NCBI RefSeq assembly: GCF_018687635.1
Contig: NZ_CP061300.1
Location: 1,943,424-2,007,423, forward strand
DNA length: 64,000 nt
Origin: Polynucleobacter sp. MWH-Braz-FAM2G
Lineage (GTDB): Bacteria; Pseudomonadota; Gammaproteobacteria; Burkholderiales; Burkholderiaceae
Reading direction: 5' to 3'
Each line of letters opens with the position of its first letter. Positions within the stretch are counted from its first letter, which is position 1. Below the pieces are notes generated by a model. It worked only from the letters and a program-made list of their open reading frames with translations, did not search any database and was not told where the DNA came from. This document shows, piece after piece, positions 36,585-46,028 of the stretch. A program made the position numbers and the translations under genes.

Positions 36585-37100
36585 ATGCGCTGGATTGGTA
36601 TCGACCCAGGATTGCGTACAACTGGTTTTGGCGTCATTGATGTTGATGGCCAAAAACTGACCTACGTAGCCTCTGGAACGATTGAGAGTGGCGATCCAGC
36701 CAAGGGATTGCCCGAACGACTGGGCATCCTTTATGCAGGAATTAAAGAGGTTCTAGAAACTTATCATCCAGAATCCGCAGCAATAGAAGAAGTTTTCTTA
36801 AATGTTAATCCTCGTTCGACCCTTATGCTGGGCCAAGCTAGAGGTGCTGTAATCGCCGCTCTCGTCTCAGAAAAACTACCTGTTGCTGAATACAGCGCAC
36901 TTCGGGTCAAGCAAGCGATCGTGGGAACTGGTCGCGCAGCTAAACCTCAAGTACAAGAAATGGTTAAACGTTTGCTACGCCTCAATCGCGCCCCAGGAGC
37001 AGATGCATCCGATGCTTTAGGTGTTGCCATTTGCGCGGCACATCATGCGCAACTACCAAAAGCAATTACTACAGCTTTAGCACCTAAGAAACGCCGTTAG
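36585..37100 (+). CDS. ruvC: Crossover junction endodeoxyribonuclease RuvC
   Basis: A 171-residue Holliday-junction resolvase. The four acidic catalytic residues are visible: D7 ([11 protein letters not shown]), E68 (AAIEEVFLN), D140 and D143 (GADASDALG). [13 protein letters not shown] is the usual DNA-contact region. It opens the ruvC-ruvA-ruvB set; ruvA starts 38 bp downstream. Confidence 0.97.
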   Translation: MRWIGIDPGLRTTGFGVIDVDGQKLTYVASGTIESGDPAKGLPERLGILYAGIKEVLETYHPESAAIEEVFLNVNPRSTLMLGQARGAVIAALVSEKLPVAEYSALRVKQAIVGTGRAAKPQVQEMVKRLLRLNRAPGADASDALGVAICAAHHAQLPKAITTALAPKKRR

Positions 37101-37138
37101 TAATAAATATTCAATACATTACAGGTTAAGATCTCTCT

Positions 37139-37720
37139 ATGATTGGTCGAATTCAAGGTACCCTCGTTTCAGTACATCCCCCTCGGCTCTTGGTCGATTG
37201 CCAAGGCATTGGGTATGAAGTAGACGTACCAATGAGCACCTTGTACCAATTGCCGCAAACAGGCCAGAAAATCACACTTCTTACCCATTTCCAGGTGCGC
37301 GAAGATGCTCAGCAGCTTTTTGGCTTTGCAACCGAGACAGAGCGAGAAGCTTTTAGACAACTGATTAAGATTAGTGGCGTAGGTTCCCGTACAGCTTTAG
37401 CAGTTCTTTCTGGCATGAGCGTCAATGAGTTGGCTCAAGCCATTGCTTTGCAAGAAGCTGGTCGACTTACTCAGGTTCCGGGGATTGGCAAGAAAACGGC
37501 GGAGCGACTCTGCCTGGAACTTAAAGGTAAGCTAGCTCCTGATCTTGGCGTTACAGGTGGCAAACCTGCAGCGATTGAAGCTAGCAGTGAAGTTTTGCAA
37601 GCACTCTTGGCTTTGGGCTACTCAGAAAAAGAGGCGCTATTGGCGCTCAAACAAATTCCATCCGATACCGAGGTATCGGATGGAATCCGCATGGGTCTAA
37701 AGTATTTATCTAAGGGCTGA
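37139..37720 (+). CDS. ruvA: Holliday junction DNA helicase subunit RuvA
   Basis: A 193-residue junction-binding tetramer subunit. The OB-fold N-domain (1-62), helix-hairpin-helix domain with [13 protein letters not shown] and [20 protein letters not shown], and a C-terminal three-helix RuvB-binding domain (about 145-193) are all present. Near the end, positions 37655-37686 form a perfect long palindrome that encodes [11 protein letters not shown], which is odd for coding DNA. ruvB follows after 42 bp. Confidence 0.97.
   Translation: MIGRIQGTLVSVHPPRLLVDCQGIGYEVDVPMSTLYQLPQTGQKITLLTHFQVREDAQQLFGFATETEREAFRQLIKISGVGSRTALAVLSGMSVNELAQAIALQEAGRLTQVPGIGKKTAERLCLELKGKLAPDLGVTGGKPAAIEASSEVLQALLALGYSEKEALLALKQIPSDTEVSDGIRMGLKYLSKG
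37655..37686. repeat. 32-bp palindrome (15-bp arms) inside ruvA
   Basis: The arm ATTCCATCCGATACC is followed by a 2-nt centre (GA) and then its exact reverse complement. It lies 34 bp before the end of the ruvA gene. In mRNA it would fold into a very stable hairpin, but no T-run follows, so it is not a standard terminator. Confidence 0.9.
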
Positions 37721-37762
37721 CATTAAATAGAAGCTTTCTTCAATAAGCACTAAACTTGTGGC

Positions 37763-38833
37763 ATGGCCATTCATACAGACGACCTCAACTCAATTCCTGA
37801 AGATTTACCAGAAGGTAATGACCGCATTGTGAGTGGTTCTGCTGGTAATGCTGAAGCCGTCTTTGAAAGGGCGCTCCGTCCAAAGCATCTCGATGAATAT
37901 GTTGGTCAAAGCAAAGCGCGTGCCCAATTAGAAATTTTTATTAGCGCCACCCGAGCACGCAAAGAGGCATTAGATCATGTGCTTCTATTTGGTCCTCCAG
38001 GACTTGGCAAAACCACTCTTGCTCACATCATCGCAAGAGAGCTTGGAGTAAATTTACGCCAAACAAGTGGTCCAGTGTTAGATCGCCCTGGAGACTTGGC
38101 CGCCTTACTCACAAACCTAGAAGAAAACGATGTTCTCTTTATTGATGAGATTCATCGCCTTTCTCCAGTAGTAGAAGAAATTCTATATCCTGCACTGGAA
38201 GACTATAGTCTTGACATCATGATTGGTGAAGGCCCTGCAGCACGCAGCGTCAAAATTGATCTCAAACCCTTTACCTTAATCGGTGCAACCACTCGTGCCG
38301 GCATGCTGACCAATCCATTGCGCGACCGTTTTGGTATTGTGGCAAGACTTGAGTTCTATACCACCGAAGAGCTGACAAAAATTATTGATCGTTCAGCCAC
38401 TCTATTAAAAGCGAATATCGATCCAGATGGTTCTGTAGAAATTGCTAAACGTGCACGCGGTACTCCGCGTATTGCCAACCGCTTGCTGCGTCGCGTAAGA
38501 GACTATGCCGAAGTAAAAGGTACAGGAACCATTACCAAAGCCATGGCTGATGGCGCCCTCAAAATGCTTGATGTAGATCCAAGCGGCTTTGATGTGATGG
38601 ATAGAAAATTACTGGAAGCGATCTTGCATAAGTTCGATGGCGGCCCAGTCGGCATTGATAACTTAGCGGCAGCGATTGGTGAAGAACGCGACACCATAGA
38701 AGATGTCCTAGAGCCATATTTGATTCAACAAGGTTATTTACAAAGAACTTCGCGTGGCCGAGTGGCTACCCGTCAGGCTTATGAGCACTTTGGCTTAACG
38801 CCACCAAGCGGTAATGCCAGCCTAGATATTTAA
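37763..38833 (+). CDS. ruvB: Holliday junction DNA helicase motor RuvB
   Basis: A 356-residue AAA+ ATPase that drives branch migration on RuvA. Walker [10 protein letters not shown] (77-85), Walker B with D128-E129 in LFIDEIHRL, sensor 1 GATTRAGML and the arginine-finger region LRDRFGI are intact. The winged-helix C-domain ends with [15 protein letters not shown]. The stop overlaps the convergent tyrS gene by 4 bp. Confidence 0.98.
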   Translation: MAIHTDDLNSIPEDLPEGNDRIVSGSAGNAEAVFERALRPKHLDEYVGQSKARAQLEIFISATRARKEALDHVLLFGPPGLGKTTLAHIIARELGVNLRQTSGPVLDRPGDLAALLTNLEENDVLFIDEIHRLSPVVEEILYPALEDYSLDIMIGEGPAARSVKIDLKPFTLIGATTRAGMLTNPLRDRFGIVARLEFYTTEELTKIIDRSATLLKANIDPDGSVEIAKRARGTPRIANRLLRRVRDYAEVKGTGTITKAMADGALKMLDVDPSGFDVMDRKLLEAILHKFDGGPVGIDNLAAAIGEERDTIEDVLEPYLIQQGYLQRTSRGRVATRQAYEHFGLTPPSGNASLDI

Positions 38834-40062
38834 ACTAAGGTTACTTTCGCAAACTTGCGTTTACCAACCTGAACTACGTAAGTTCCAGCCTCTACTTTTA
38901 ACTGTTTATCAGCAATCGTAACGCCATCAATCTTCACGCCATTCTGCTCAATATTGCGGTTAGCCTCCGATGTGGATGGAGCCAAACCAGCTGCCTTTAA
39001 CAGATTCGCAATTTGTATTGGAGCGCCAGAAAGACTTACTTCGGGAATATCATCAGGCACCCCACCTTTAGCACGGTGATTGAAGTCCTCTAAGGCTTTT
39101 TCTGCGGCAGCTTGTGAATGGAAGCGGGCGACAATCTCTTGCGCAAGAAGCACTTTGCAATCTTTTGGATTGCGACCAGCGGCAACTTCTTGCTTCATTA
39201 AATCAATCTCAGCCATTGGTCTAAATGAAAGCAAGGTAAAGTAATCCCACATCAAATCATCAGAGATGCTTAAGAGTTTTCCAAACATATCGCCCGCGGG
39301 CTCGCTGATACCAATGTAATTACCTTTGGATTTACTCATTTTCTCAACGCCATCTAGACCAACTAGAAGCGGCATGGTCAAAATACATTGTGGCTCTTGG
39401 CCATATTCACGTTGGAGTTCACGACCAACTAAAAGATTAAATTTTTGATCAGTGCCACCTAACTCTAGATCACTTTTGAGCGCAACGGAGTCATAGCCCT
39501 GCATCAGCGGATACAAAAATTCATGAATGGAAATTGGCACGCCATTGCGATAGCGCTTCGTAAAGTCATCACGCTCTAACATACGCGCAACAGTATGTTT
39601 AGCAGCAAGCTGAATCATGCCACGCGCGCCTAATGGGTCACACCACTCACTGTTGTAACGCACTTCGGTTTTAGAGGGATCAAGCACCATGCTGGCCTGT
39701 CGATAATAAGTTTCTGCATTGACAGCAATTTCTTCGGCAGTCAAAGGAGGACGCGTAGCATTACGACCAGATGGATCACCAATCATGCTAGTGAAATCAC
39801 CGATCAAGAAAATAACGGTATGCCCCAAATCTTGTAACTGACGCAATTTATTCAGAACTACTGTATGTCCCAAATGAATATCTGGCGCAGTAGGATCTAG
39901 ACCTAATTTAATCCTCAAGGGAGTCTTGGTAGCCTGACTTCGAGCCAACTTCTGGACCCAATCGGCCTCAACCAATAGCTCATCACAACCACGTTTTGTA
40001 ACTTCAAGCGCTGCAAAGACTTCGGGGGTCAAAGGATATTTTGGTTCTAGTTTGTCCGTCAT
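38830..40062 (-). CDS. tyrS: Tyrosine--tRNA ligase
   Basis: A 410-residue class I synthetase of the shorter-linker TyrRS type. I set the start at ATG 40062 ([11 protein letters not shown]); a 28-residue upstream extension has no family similarity and would collide with anmK. HLGH at 63-66 is the HIGH motif and KMSKS is at 241-245. The C-terminal S4-like domain (about 345-410) binds tRNA. It is divergent from anmK with 76 bp between the start codons, an arrangement common in beta- and gammaproteobacteria. Confidence 0.96.
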   Translation of the reverse strand: MTDKLEPKYPLTPEVFAALEVTKRGCDELLVEADWVQKLARSQATKTPLRIKLGLDPTAPDIHLGHTVVLNKLRQLQDLGHTVIFLIGDFTSMIGDPSGRNATRPPLTAEEIAVNAETYYRQASMVLDPSKTEVRYNSEWCDPLGARGMIQLAAKHTVARMLERDDFTKRYRNGVPISIHEFLYPLMQGYDSVALKSDLELGGTDQKFNLLVGRELQREYGQEPQCILTMPLLVGLDGVEKMSKSKGNYIGISEPAGDMFGKLLSISDDLMWDYFTLLSFRPMAEIDLMKQEVAAGRNPKDCKVLLAQEIVARFHSQAAAEKALEDFNHRAKGGVPDDIPEVSLSGAPIQIANLLKAAGLAPSTSEANRNIEQNGVKIDGVTIADKQLKVEAGTYVVQVGKRKFAKVTLV

Positions 40063-40138
40063 GCTGATTCGGCTTACTGATTCAGTTAAATTAGTAGTTA
40101 AATTGCTAAAGCATAATTGTCGCATTCCTGAGAGCCAC

Positions 40139-41266
40139 ATGAACAAACCCCATTCCCTCTATATTGGCCTAATGTCTGGCACGAGCCTAGATGGGATAGA
40201 TGCCGTTCTTGCCAAGATAGGGTCAAATGGGGAGACGAGTGCCTTGGACGCTATAAGCACCCCCATCTCCCCCGATCTCCGTAAAGCCTTATTTGAGCTT
40301 CAAAGCCCTGGACCAAACGAGCTTCATCGGGAAAAACAGGCTGGGAATGCTTTGGCTCTAGCCTATGCAAATACAGTGAATCAGCTCCTCAAAAAGACTA
40401 ATTTAAAGGCCTCCGATATAGCCGCGATTGGCGCTCATGGACAAACTATTCGCCACCAGCCCCATCTTGGTGACATGGCTTACACGCACCAAACTCTCAA
40501 TGCTGCCCTCTTGGCAGAGAAAACTGGCATTGATGTCATTGCTGATTTTAGAAGCCGTGATATCGCTGCAGGTGGTCATGGCGCACCATTAGTACCCGCT
40601 TTTCATGCACAACAATTTCCTTCATCTGAAAATTTAGCCATTCTGAATATTGGCGGAATCGCAAACCTAACATTGCTACCTCAAGATGGCGAGGTATCTG
40701 GTTTTGATTGTGGCCCCGGCAATATGCTGATGGATGCCTGGATCCATGAACATCAGGGCAATACATTTGATAAAAATGGTGAATGGGCATTGCAAGGAAG
40801 TGCCAATGAATTACTGCTCATGAAAATGTTGGCCGACCCTTACTTTGCCAAAACTCCACCAAAGAGTACAGGTAGAGATGATTTTCATCTTGCTTGGTTA
40901 CAAGAAAAATTGGGGGATGAAAATTATCTTGCTGAAGATGTGCAAGCTACCTTACTACATTTGACAGTTGACTCAATTTTAAAATCTTTGCTACGGCACG
41001 CCCCGCAAACCCAGAAGCTGATTGTCTGTGGAGGTGGCGCTAAAAATATTGCTCTCATGAATTTACTTCATACCAAGGCACAACTTCTATTTAAATACCC
41101 ACTAGAAATTTCCACGAGCGATTCGGCTGGGATCGATCCACAGCTAGTTGAAGGTCTTGCTTTTGCATGGCTTGCATGGGCTCATAAAGAAAAACGGCCG
41201 GCTAACTTGCCAGCCGTTACAGGCGCTAAAGGGCTTAGAATTTTGGGCGCTTGTTATCCAGCTTAA
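40139..41266 (+). CDS. anmK: Anhydro-N-acetylmuramic acid kinase
   Basis: A 375-residue kinase that opens 1,6-anhydroMurNAc and phosphorylates it to MurNAc-6-phosphate, an early step of wall recycling. The start is ATG 40139 ([20 protein letters not shown]); the longer frame runs into the tyrS start. Other family motifs: [41 protein letters not shown] and [10 protein letters not shown]. The last 70 bp also contain a minus-strand terminator for erpA. With amgK and murU about 10 kb away, three recycling enzymes occur in this window. Confidence 0.95.
   Translation: MNKPHSLYIGLMSGTSLDGIDAVLAKIGSNGETSALDAISTPISPDLRKALFELQSPGPNELHREKQAGNALALAYANTVNQLLKKTNLKASDIAAIGAHGQTIRHQPHLGDMAYTHQTLNAALLAEKTGIDVIADFRSRDIAAGGHGAPLVPAFHAQQFPSSENLAILNIGGIANLTLLPQDGEVSGFDCGPGNMLMDAWIHEHQGNTFDKNGEWALQGSANELLLMKMLADPYFAKTPPKSTGRDDFHLAWLQEKLGDENYLAEDVQATLLHLTVDSILKSLLRHAPQTQKLIVCGGGAKNIALMNLLHTKAQLLFKYPLEISTSDSAGIDPQLVEGLAFAWLAWAHKEKRPANLPAVTGAKGLRILGACYPA
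41193..41218 (-). terminator. erpA terminator embedded in the anmK coding sequence
   Basis: On the minus strand AACGGCTGGC and GCCGGCCGTT form a 10-bp stem with one mismatch and a 6-nt loop, followed by a T-rich tract (TTTTTCTTT counting the stem end). It lies 63 nt beyond the erpA stop codon and entirely within the 3' end of the convergent anmK gene. Confidence 0.75.
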
Positions 41267-41281
41267 TTAAATTCGGTTTAT

Positions 41282-41656
41282 TTAAGCCGAGAAAGAAGAT
41301 CCACAACCGCAAGTTGTAGTTGCATTTGGATTCTTAATCACAAACTGTGAACCATTGATATCTTCTTTGTAATCAATTTCTGCTCCAACCAAGTATTGGA
41401 AGCTCATTGAATCCACCAATAAAGTAACGCCGTTCTTTTCAAAAAGAGTGTCATCTTCGTTCACAGCATCATCAAATGTGAAACCATATTGAAATCCTGA
41501 ACAACCACCACCTTGAACGAATACTCGGAGTTTCAACTCTGGATTACCTTCTTCCGCAATCAAGTCAGCTACTTTTGCAGCAGCGCTATCCGTAAACACT
41601 AACGGAGTTGGTGGCTCAGCCAAGTCTTCTGCGGGTTTTGTCGCTAATTCAGTCAT
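41282..41656 (-). CDS. erpA: Iron-sulfur cluster insertion protein ErpA (A-type carrier)
   Basis: A 124-residue A-type Fe-S carrier. The three cluster cysteines are C52 ([11 protein letters not shown]), C116 and C118 (TTCGCGSSF). It hands [4Fe-4S] or [2Fe-2S] clusters to apo-enzymes. An N-terminal extension of about 17 residues rich in proline and glutamate precedes the core. AGGAG lies just upstream of ATG 41656. The neighbourhood argC, rpsI and rplM is the usual erpA context in betaproteobacteria. Confidence 0.93.
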   Translation of the reverse strand: MTELATKPAEDLAEPPTPLVFTDSAAAKVADLIAEEGNPELKLRVFVQGGGCSGFQYGFTFDDAVNEDDTLFEKNGVTLLVDSMSFQYLVGAEIDYKEDINGSQFVIKNPNATTTCGCGSSFSA

Positions 41657-41724
41657 GATTTACTCCTAATTCAAAAAGCAATGTCTTATTTTAGGCTTTT
41701 AATGTCCAGTTTGCTGAAGGGTCA

Positions 41725-42783
41725 TTATGGAGAGACGGCTATCTGGGTAAGGCCTGTCGTTTCTGGCAAGCCAAACATCAGATTCATGCACTGCACACCT
41801 TGACCAGAGGCGCCCTTAACCAAGTTGTCTTCTACAACCAAAATAACTAAAGTATCGCCTCCACCAGGCCGATGAATTGCTATGCGAATGCCATTACTAC
41901 CACGTACAGAACGCGTCTCTGGGTGGCTGCCTGCTGGCATCACATCGACAAATGGCTCATCCTTATAGAAATTCTCATACAGTTTTTGGTAATCGACATC
42001 TTTGCCAGCATCAGTCAAACGCACATACAAGGTAGAGTGAATGCCTCTAATCATGGGTGTTAAATGTGGCACAAATGTCAAACCAATCTGATCGTGCCCA
42101 GCAATAGCCTTTAAACCCTGCACAATCTCTGGCAAATGGCGATGGCCCTTCACTCCATACGCCTTGAAGTTATCACTTGCTTCAGAAAGTAGTGTGCCAA
42201 TTTCTGCTTTACGTCCAGCACCAGAGGTACCAGACTTCGAATCAGAAATAATGTGCGTACCATCGATTAAATGCTTGCCTCCAGTCGAGCTTGGCGATAG
42301 CAACGGGGCAAGACCAAGCTGGACTGATGTTGGATAACAACCAGCCAAACCAACAACACGCGCTTTCTTAATTGCTTCACGATTAATCTCTGGCAAACCA
42401 TAAACTGCTTCAGCCAAAATATCTGGGCAGCTATGCTCCATGCCATACCACTTAGTAAACTCTTGGATGTCCTTCAAACGAAAATCTGCCGCCAAATCTA
42501 ATATCTTCACATTATTGGCAAGCAACTCTTTGGCTTGAGCCATAGCAACACCGTGTGGAGTCGCAAAGAAAACAACATCACATTCATTTAATTTAGCTTC
42601 ATCCGGCGTTGTAAATTTGAGAGCGACACGACCACGCAAAGAAGGAAACATCTCCGCCACTGGCATACCAGCCTCTGTACGAGAGGTGATTGCAGTAAGC
42701 TCAACTTCAGGATGTTGCGCTAATAAGCGCAACAACTCCACTCCGGTGTAACCAGTCCCGCCAACAATACCCACTTTGATCAT
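41725..42783 (-). CDS. argC: N-acetyl-gamma-glutamyl-phosphate reductase
   Basis: A 352-residue NADPH-dependent enzyme of arginine synthesis. The start is ATG 42783 ([20 protein letters not shown]) because GGAG lies about 7 nt upstream; the 8-residue extension to 42807 has no ribosome site. The catalytic cysteine is C149 ([14 protein letters not shown]), and the Rossmann motif GGTGYTG opens the protein. It lies between rpsI (137 bp upstream) and erpA, transcribed the same way, but a terminator after rpsI separates the ribosomal operon. Confidence 0.97.
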   Translation of the reverse strand: MIKVGIVGGTGYTGVELLRLLAQHPEVELTAITSRTEAGMPVAEMFPSLRGRVALKFTTPDEAKLNECDVVFFATPHGVAMAQAKELLANNVKILDLAADFRLKDIQEFTKWYGMEHSCPDILAEAVYGLPEINREAIKKARVVGLAGCYPTSVQLGLAPLLSPSSTGGKHLIDGTHIISDSKSGTSGAGRKAEIGTLLSEASDNFKAYGVKGHRHLPEIVQGLKAIAGHDQIGLTFVPHLTPMIRGIHSTLYVRLTDAGKDVDYQKLYENFYKDEPFVDVMPAGSHPETRSVRGSNGIRIAIHRPGGGDTLVILVVEDNLVKGASGQGVQCMNLMFGLPETTGLTQIAVSP

Positions 42784-42870
42784 GCTTTTCTCCAAATTAC
42801 TGCGCAACCATTAATCTACTTAAGAGAGATTAATACATCATTCTTACAATTTCCTTCATTGTAGAAACAA

Positions 42871-42894
42871 AAAGGGCCGCTTGCGCGACCCTTT
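42871..42894 (-). terminator. Terminator of the rplM-rpsI operon
   Basis: On the minus strand AAAGGGTCGC and GCGGCCCTTT pair over ten positions with one mismatch around a GCAA tetraloop, followed by a T-run. It starts 26 nt after the rpsI stop codon. Confidence 0.9.
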
Positions 42895-42920
42895 CGATAA
42901 AACTAAAGCGACTGAAAGAA

Positions 42921-43322
42921 TTAGCGCTTGCTGAACTGCTTACGACGACGCGCGCCGTGCAGACCAACTTTTTTACGCTCAACTTCACGAGCATCACGAG
43001 TTACCAAACCTGCTTTAGACAGTGTTGGCTTCAAAGCGTTGTCGTAGTCAATCAATGCACGAGTAACACCGTGACGAACTGCGCCAGCTTGACCAGTTTC
43101 ACCGCCACCAGAAACGTTTACTTTGATATCAAAGGTCGTTAAGTGGGCTGTGAGAGCCAAAGGCTGACGAGCGATCATGCGTGATGTTTCACGAGCAAAA
43201 TAAGCGTCGATAGGCTTACCATTAACAATGATGTCACCTTTGCCAGATTTAATAAATACGCGCGCAATAGAACTCTTGCGGCGACCTGTACCGTAATTCC
43301 AATTTCCGTAATTAATAGCCAT
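42921..43322 (-). CDS. rpsI: 30S ribosomal protein S9
   Basis: A 133-residue ribosomal protein. [21 protein letters not shown] near the N-terminus, [19 protein letters not shown] in the middle and the basic tail ending RRKQFSKR that reaches the P-site tRNA are all typical. It follows rplM by 9 bp, with AAGGAAA before the ATG. Confidence 0.99.
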   Translation of the reverse strand: MAINYGNWNYGTGRRKSSIARVFIKSGKGDIIVNGKPIDAYFARETSRMIARQPLALTAHLTTFDIKVNVSGGGETGQAGAVRHGVTRALIDYDNALKPTLSKAGLVTRDAREVERKKVGLHGARRRKQFSKR

Positions 43323-43331
43323 TTGGTTTCC

Positions 43332-43760
43332 TTAAATCTCTAACGCTTTTGGCTGTTGAGCCGCATGCGGATGATTGGCATCGCCATAGACTTTTAATTT
43401 CTTGATCATGGCATAGCCTAGTGGGCCTTTTGGCAACATACCTTTCACAGCCTTCTCCAAAGCACGACCTGGAAAACGGTCTTGCATCTTGTCGAAATTT
43501 GTTGAGCTAATACCACCTGGGTATCCGCTGTGACGGTAATAAATCTTGTTCAAGCCTTTTGTGCCTGTAACACGTAGCTTAGAAGAGTTGATAACAACAA
43601 TAAAGTCGCCAGTATCAACGTGTGGGGTGTATTCAGGCTTGTGCTTGCCGCGTAGACGGAGTGCCACTTCACTGGCGACACGACCGAGGACTTTGTCCGT
43701 AGCGTCAATCACGAACCATTCATGCACTACCTCATGGGATTTTGCAGAAAAAGTTTTCAT
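43332..43760 (-). CDS. rplM: 50S ribosomal protein L13
   Basis: A 142-residue ribosomal protein. [35 protein letters not shown] and [23 protein letters not shown] segments match L13. It forms the conserved rplM-rpsI operon. The upstream minus-strand leader region to 43920 holds no gene; farther upstream a candidate sRNA ends in a terminator, so the rplM promoter should lie between 43761 and about 43919 unless the two are one attenuated transcript. Confidence 0.99.
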   Translation of the reverse strand: MKTFSAKSHEVVHEWFVIDATDKVLGRVASEVALRLRGKHKPEYTPHVDTGDFIVVINSSKLRVTGTKGLNKIYYRHSGYPGGISSTNFDKMQDRFPGRALEKAVKGMLPKGPLGYAMIKKLKVYGDANHPHAAQQPKALEI

Positions 43761-43919
43761 GATTTCTCAAATTGTTATGGTCAAAAAAATTACTCCAACC
43801 AAATTACGTCCACCTTGGCCCTGCTTATGTTTGCAAGCTCGCAGATTCTGCAATTTAACTGGTACAACAAATTACCGCTGACCGGCTCGGTAACTCAGTA
43901 AAGCCTTGAATTGTAACCT

Positions 43920-44021
43920 AAAAAAAACCCAGGAACGAGTCCTGGGTTGGAATCCACCTATGTTTGGGTGGAGGAGACACTGGGAGGTAAGTCGCAGTCT
44001 TATACAAGACTGACTACCAAT
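43920..44021 (-). ncRNA. Candidate small RNA with C-rich anti-Shine-Dalgarno seeds
   Basis: Read on the minus strand, the segment has a 5' hairpin (CAGTCTT / AAGACTG, 43995-44012), a single-stranded C-rich stretch containing ACCTCCC and TCTCCTCC, a second hairpin (CCACCCA...TAGGTGG, 43953-43972), and a strong intrinsic terminator with an 8-T run. A possible promoter lies just upstream: TAGAAT (44028-44033) with TTGCGT 18 bp further (44052-44057). The estimated length is about 100 nt. CUCC motifs in loops are a known design of sRNAs that block ribosome sites, for example in Neisseria and Rhodobacter. No known family name is claimed; an attenuated rplM leader is the main alternative. Confidence 0.6.
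43926..43948 (-). terminator. Intrinsic terminator of the candidate sRNA
   Basis: A perfect 9-bp stem (AACCCAGGA / TCCTGGGTT) with a 5-nt loop is followed on the minus strand by eight T residues in all. On the plus strand no T-run follows, so it acts only toward rplM. Confidence 0.9.
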
Positions 44022-44113
44022 ATGGTTATTCTACACAAGGAATATGGTGCAACGCAAGAATATTGACCAAAATCAATTTTTGTCCAATTTTTAGTTGTTT
44101 TTTTCAACAAACC

Positions 44114-44135
44114 TTTACCTATAAATATTGGTAAA
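44114..44135. promoter_or_regulatory. 22-bp dyad upstream of the second OsmC gene
   Basis: TTTACC and GGTAAA flank an AT-rich core; 9 of 10 outer pairs match (one T-T mismatch). It lies 44 bp before ATG 44180 and could be an operator for the OsmC-family gene. The regulator is unknown. Confidence 0.4.
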
Positions 44136-44179
44136 CTATTGATAATATTGATTAATTTAGTAAGTTAGGGGTCACTACT

Positions 44180-44602
44180 ATGGATTGTCGAGTAACTTGG
44201 TTGGGTAATAGTGGCATGGCTTTTTCAGCCGAAACTGGCAGTGGTCACCTCGTCAATATGGACGGCGCACCTGAAGCTGGTGGCAGAAACCTAGCCCCAA
44301 GACCTATGGAGCTCCTTTTGGCAGGCGCTGGCGGCTGTTCAGCATTTGATGTGGTTTTAATCCTACAAAGGTCTCGTCAGGCCATTATCGGTTGCGAAGT
44401 AGCCCTAAAAGCAGAACGAGCCACTGAGGACCCCAAAGTCTTCACCAAGATCAATTTGCACTTTACGGTCAAAGGAAAAGATCTTGACCAAGCCAAAGTA
44501 GAACGCGCCGTCAAACTATCACATGAAAAGTATTGTTCAGCCACCACTATGTTGGCAAAGACCGCCGAACTCACTTACAGCATCGAAATTGTTTCAGAAT
44601 AA
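44180..44602 (+). CDS. OsmC family protein
   Basis: A 140-residue OsmC-fold protein. Conserved cysteines are C53 (GAGGCSAFDVV) and C119 (HEKYCSATTML), matching the two redox positions of the family, and RPMELLLAGAGGCS is the signature around the first. It resembles E. coli YhfA more than OsmC or Ohr. Activity against organic hydroperoxides is possible, but the YhfA group is poorly characterised. It differs clearly from the OsmC protein at 12501. Its stop codon touches the 3' end of the convergent RNase P RNA gene. Confidence 0.85.
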   Translation: MDCRVTWLGNSGMAFSAETGSGHLVNMDGAPEAGGRNLAPRPMELLLAGAGGCSAFDVVLILQRSRQAIIGCEVALKAERATEDPKVFTKINLHFTVKGKDLDQAKVERAVKLSHEKYCSATTMLAKTAELTYSIEIVSE

Positions 44603-44603
44603 G

Positions 44604-44911
44604 TGCAGAGTCAATCGATAAGCCGGATTCTGTCGCCTAGATTTTCATCCAGGGGCAATCATTCCTCTAGGCCGGCAGTTACCTGACGGCTCAAGCTCCC
44701 TACCCGCAGACTCAGCGGGACGCCTCGTCGCCTGCTTACTTGGGATTGCTCCAGGTGGAGGTTACCGCGTTTCACCGTAACTAAATACGCTCGTCTCTGT
44801 GGCCCTATTCCTCACGTCGCCGTGGATGGCCGTTAGCCATCACCCTTCCCTATGGAGTCCGGACTTTCCTCCCCCTCAATCAAGAGGCGGCGATTGCCCA
44901 ATTGACTCTGC
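44604..44911 (-). ncRNA. rnpB: RNase P RNA (type A)
   Basis: The RNA subunit of RNase P, which cuts the 5' leader from tRNA precursors. On the minus strand the 5' end GAGTCAATTGGGCAATCGCC pairs with the 3' end at the P1 helix. The universal P4 sequence GGAAAGTCCGGAC is at 44857-44869, and the conserved ACAGAATCCGGCTTA end is at about 44619-44634. The AGGGTGATGGCTAACGGCC and GACGTGAGGAATAGGGCCAC segments match type A RNAs. The ends are set by the P1 helix and may be off by a few bases. It follows pyrC on the same strand. Confidence 0.96.
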
Positions 44912-44968
44912 GCCTGCAGTCTAACGCAGTCAGAGCAATTTAGCTAAGAAAGTAATGAAGTTTGGTTT

Positions 44969-46027
44969 TTAAACGAGTGACCATGCAATCGCTTCACCAG
45001 CACGGAGCGGAACTATGGTGGCATCACCCAATGGCAATTCTGCTGGAATGCTTTGCGTTTCTTTAACGAGAGTAATTTTTTTACTATTGCGTGGCAAAGA
45101 GTAAAAATCAGGACCAAAGAAACTTGCAAAGCCTTCTAATTTATCCAACTTACCAACACTTTCAAATGCTTCGGCATATAAACCCAATGCATTAAATGCG
45201 CTATAGCAACCCGCGCAACCGCAAGCAGCTTCTTTAGCGCCCTTAGCATGTGGAGCGCTATCAGTTCCCAAGAAGAAACGGGGATTGGCGCTAGTAGCCG
45301 CCTCCAACAAGGCCACCCTATGCTCTTCACGCTTAAGCACTGGCAAACAATAGTTGTGAGGGCGAATGCCGCCAGCAAAAATTGCATTGCGATTCATTAA
45401 CAAATGCTGAGGGGTAATAGTTGCAGCAATGGTATTTTTTCCACTTGTCACAGCATCGCGCACATAGTGGGCTGCCTGCTTCGTGGTGATGTGCTCAAAC
45501 ACAATTTTGAGTTCAGGAAATCTTTTACGTAAAGGCTCTAATACCGTATCAATAAATACAGCCTCACGATCAAAAATATCAATCTCAGAACTTGTAACTT
45601 CTCCGTGTACCAAAAGTGGCATACCAACATCTTGCATCGCCTCCAGGGCTGCGTGGCAATGTTTGAGATCACTCACTCCTGCATCGCTATTGGTAGTTGC
45701 ACCTGCAGGGTAAAGTTTGAATGCGGCAATACCTTCTGCTTTAGCCTTACGAACCTCATCTGCAGATGTATTGTCAGTGAGGTACAAGGTCATTAAAGGT
45801 GTGAAGCCACTAATACCCAATGTCTTCAAATTACTCTGGATGCGCGCTTGGTATGCTTTGGCTAAATCTACAGTCGTTACCGGAGGCTTGAGATTGGGCA
45901 TGATGATAGCGCGTGCAAATTGACGCGCAGTATCGGCCAAAACATCTTTCATGACTTCGCCGTCACGAATATGTAAATGCCAGTCGTCTGGCTGAATTAA
46001 TTCAATTTGAGTAGATTTATTGGCCAT
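44969..46027 (-). CDS. pyrC: Dihydroorotase
   Basis: A 352-residue type II dihydroorotase of pyrimidine synthesis. The binuclear zinc site is visible: H17 and H19 ([10 protein letters not shown]), carboxylated lysine K104 ([13 protein letters not shown]), H141 (LLVHGE), H179 (FEHITT) and an aspartate in [11 protein letters not shown] start at ATG 46027; it begins 1 nt after the stop of the glycerate kinase gene, so translational coupling is likely, and the 11-residue upstream extension inside that gene is not needed. Confidence 0.96.
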   Translation of the reverse strand: MANKSTQIELIQPDDWHLHIRDGEVMKDVLADTARQFARAIIMPNLKPPVTTVDLAKAYQARIQSNLKTLGISGFTPLMTLYLTDNTSADEVRKAKAEGIAAFKLYPAGATTNSDAGVSDLKHCHAALEAMQDVGMPLLVHGEVTSSEIDIFDREAVFIDTVLEPLRKRFPELKIVFEHITTKQAAHYVRDAVTSGKNTIAATITPQHLLMNRNAIFAGGIRPHNYCLPVLKREEHRVALLEAATSANPRFFLGTDSAPHAKGAKEAACGCAGCYSAFNALGLYAEAFESVGKLDKLEGFASFFGPDFYSLPRNSKKITLVKETQSIPAELPLGDATIVPLRAGEAIAWSLV

Positions 46028-46028
46028 A

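Larger units (their letters stand above)
43761..44179. other. Intergenic region between rplM and the second OsmC gene
   Basis: This 419-bp gap contains no protein gene that I can support. From left to right it holds the rplM upstream region (43761-43919), a minus-strand candidate sRNA with its own terminator (43920-44021), a possible promoter for that RNA (44028-44057), and an AT-rich stretch with a 22-bp dyad (44114-44135) upstream of the OsmC-family gene. Confidence 0.7.
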
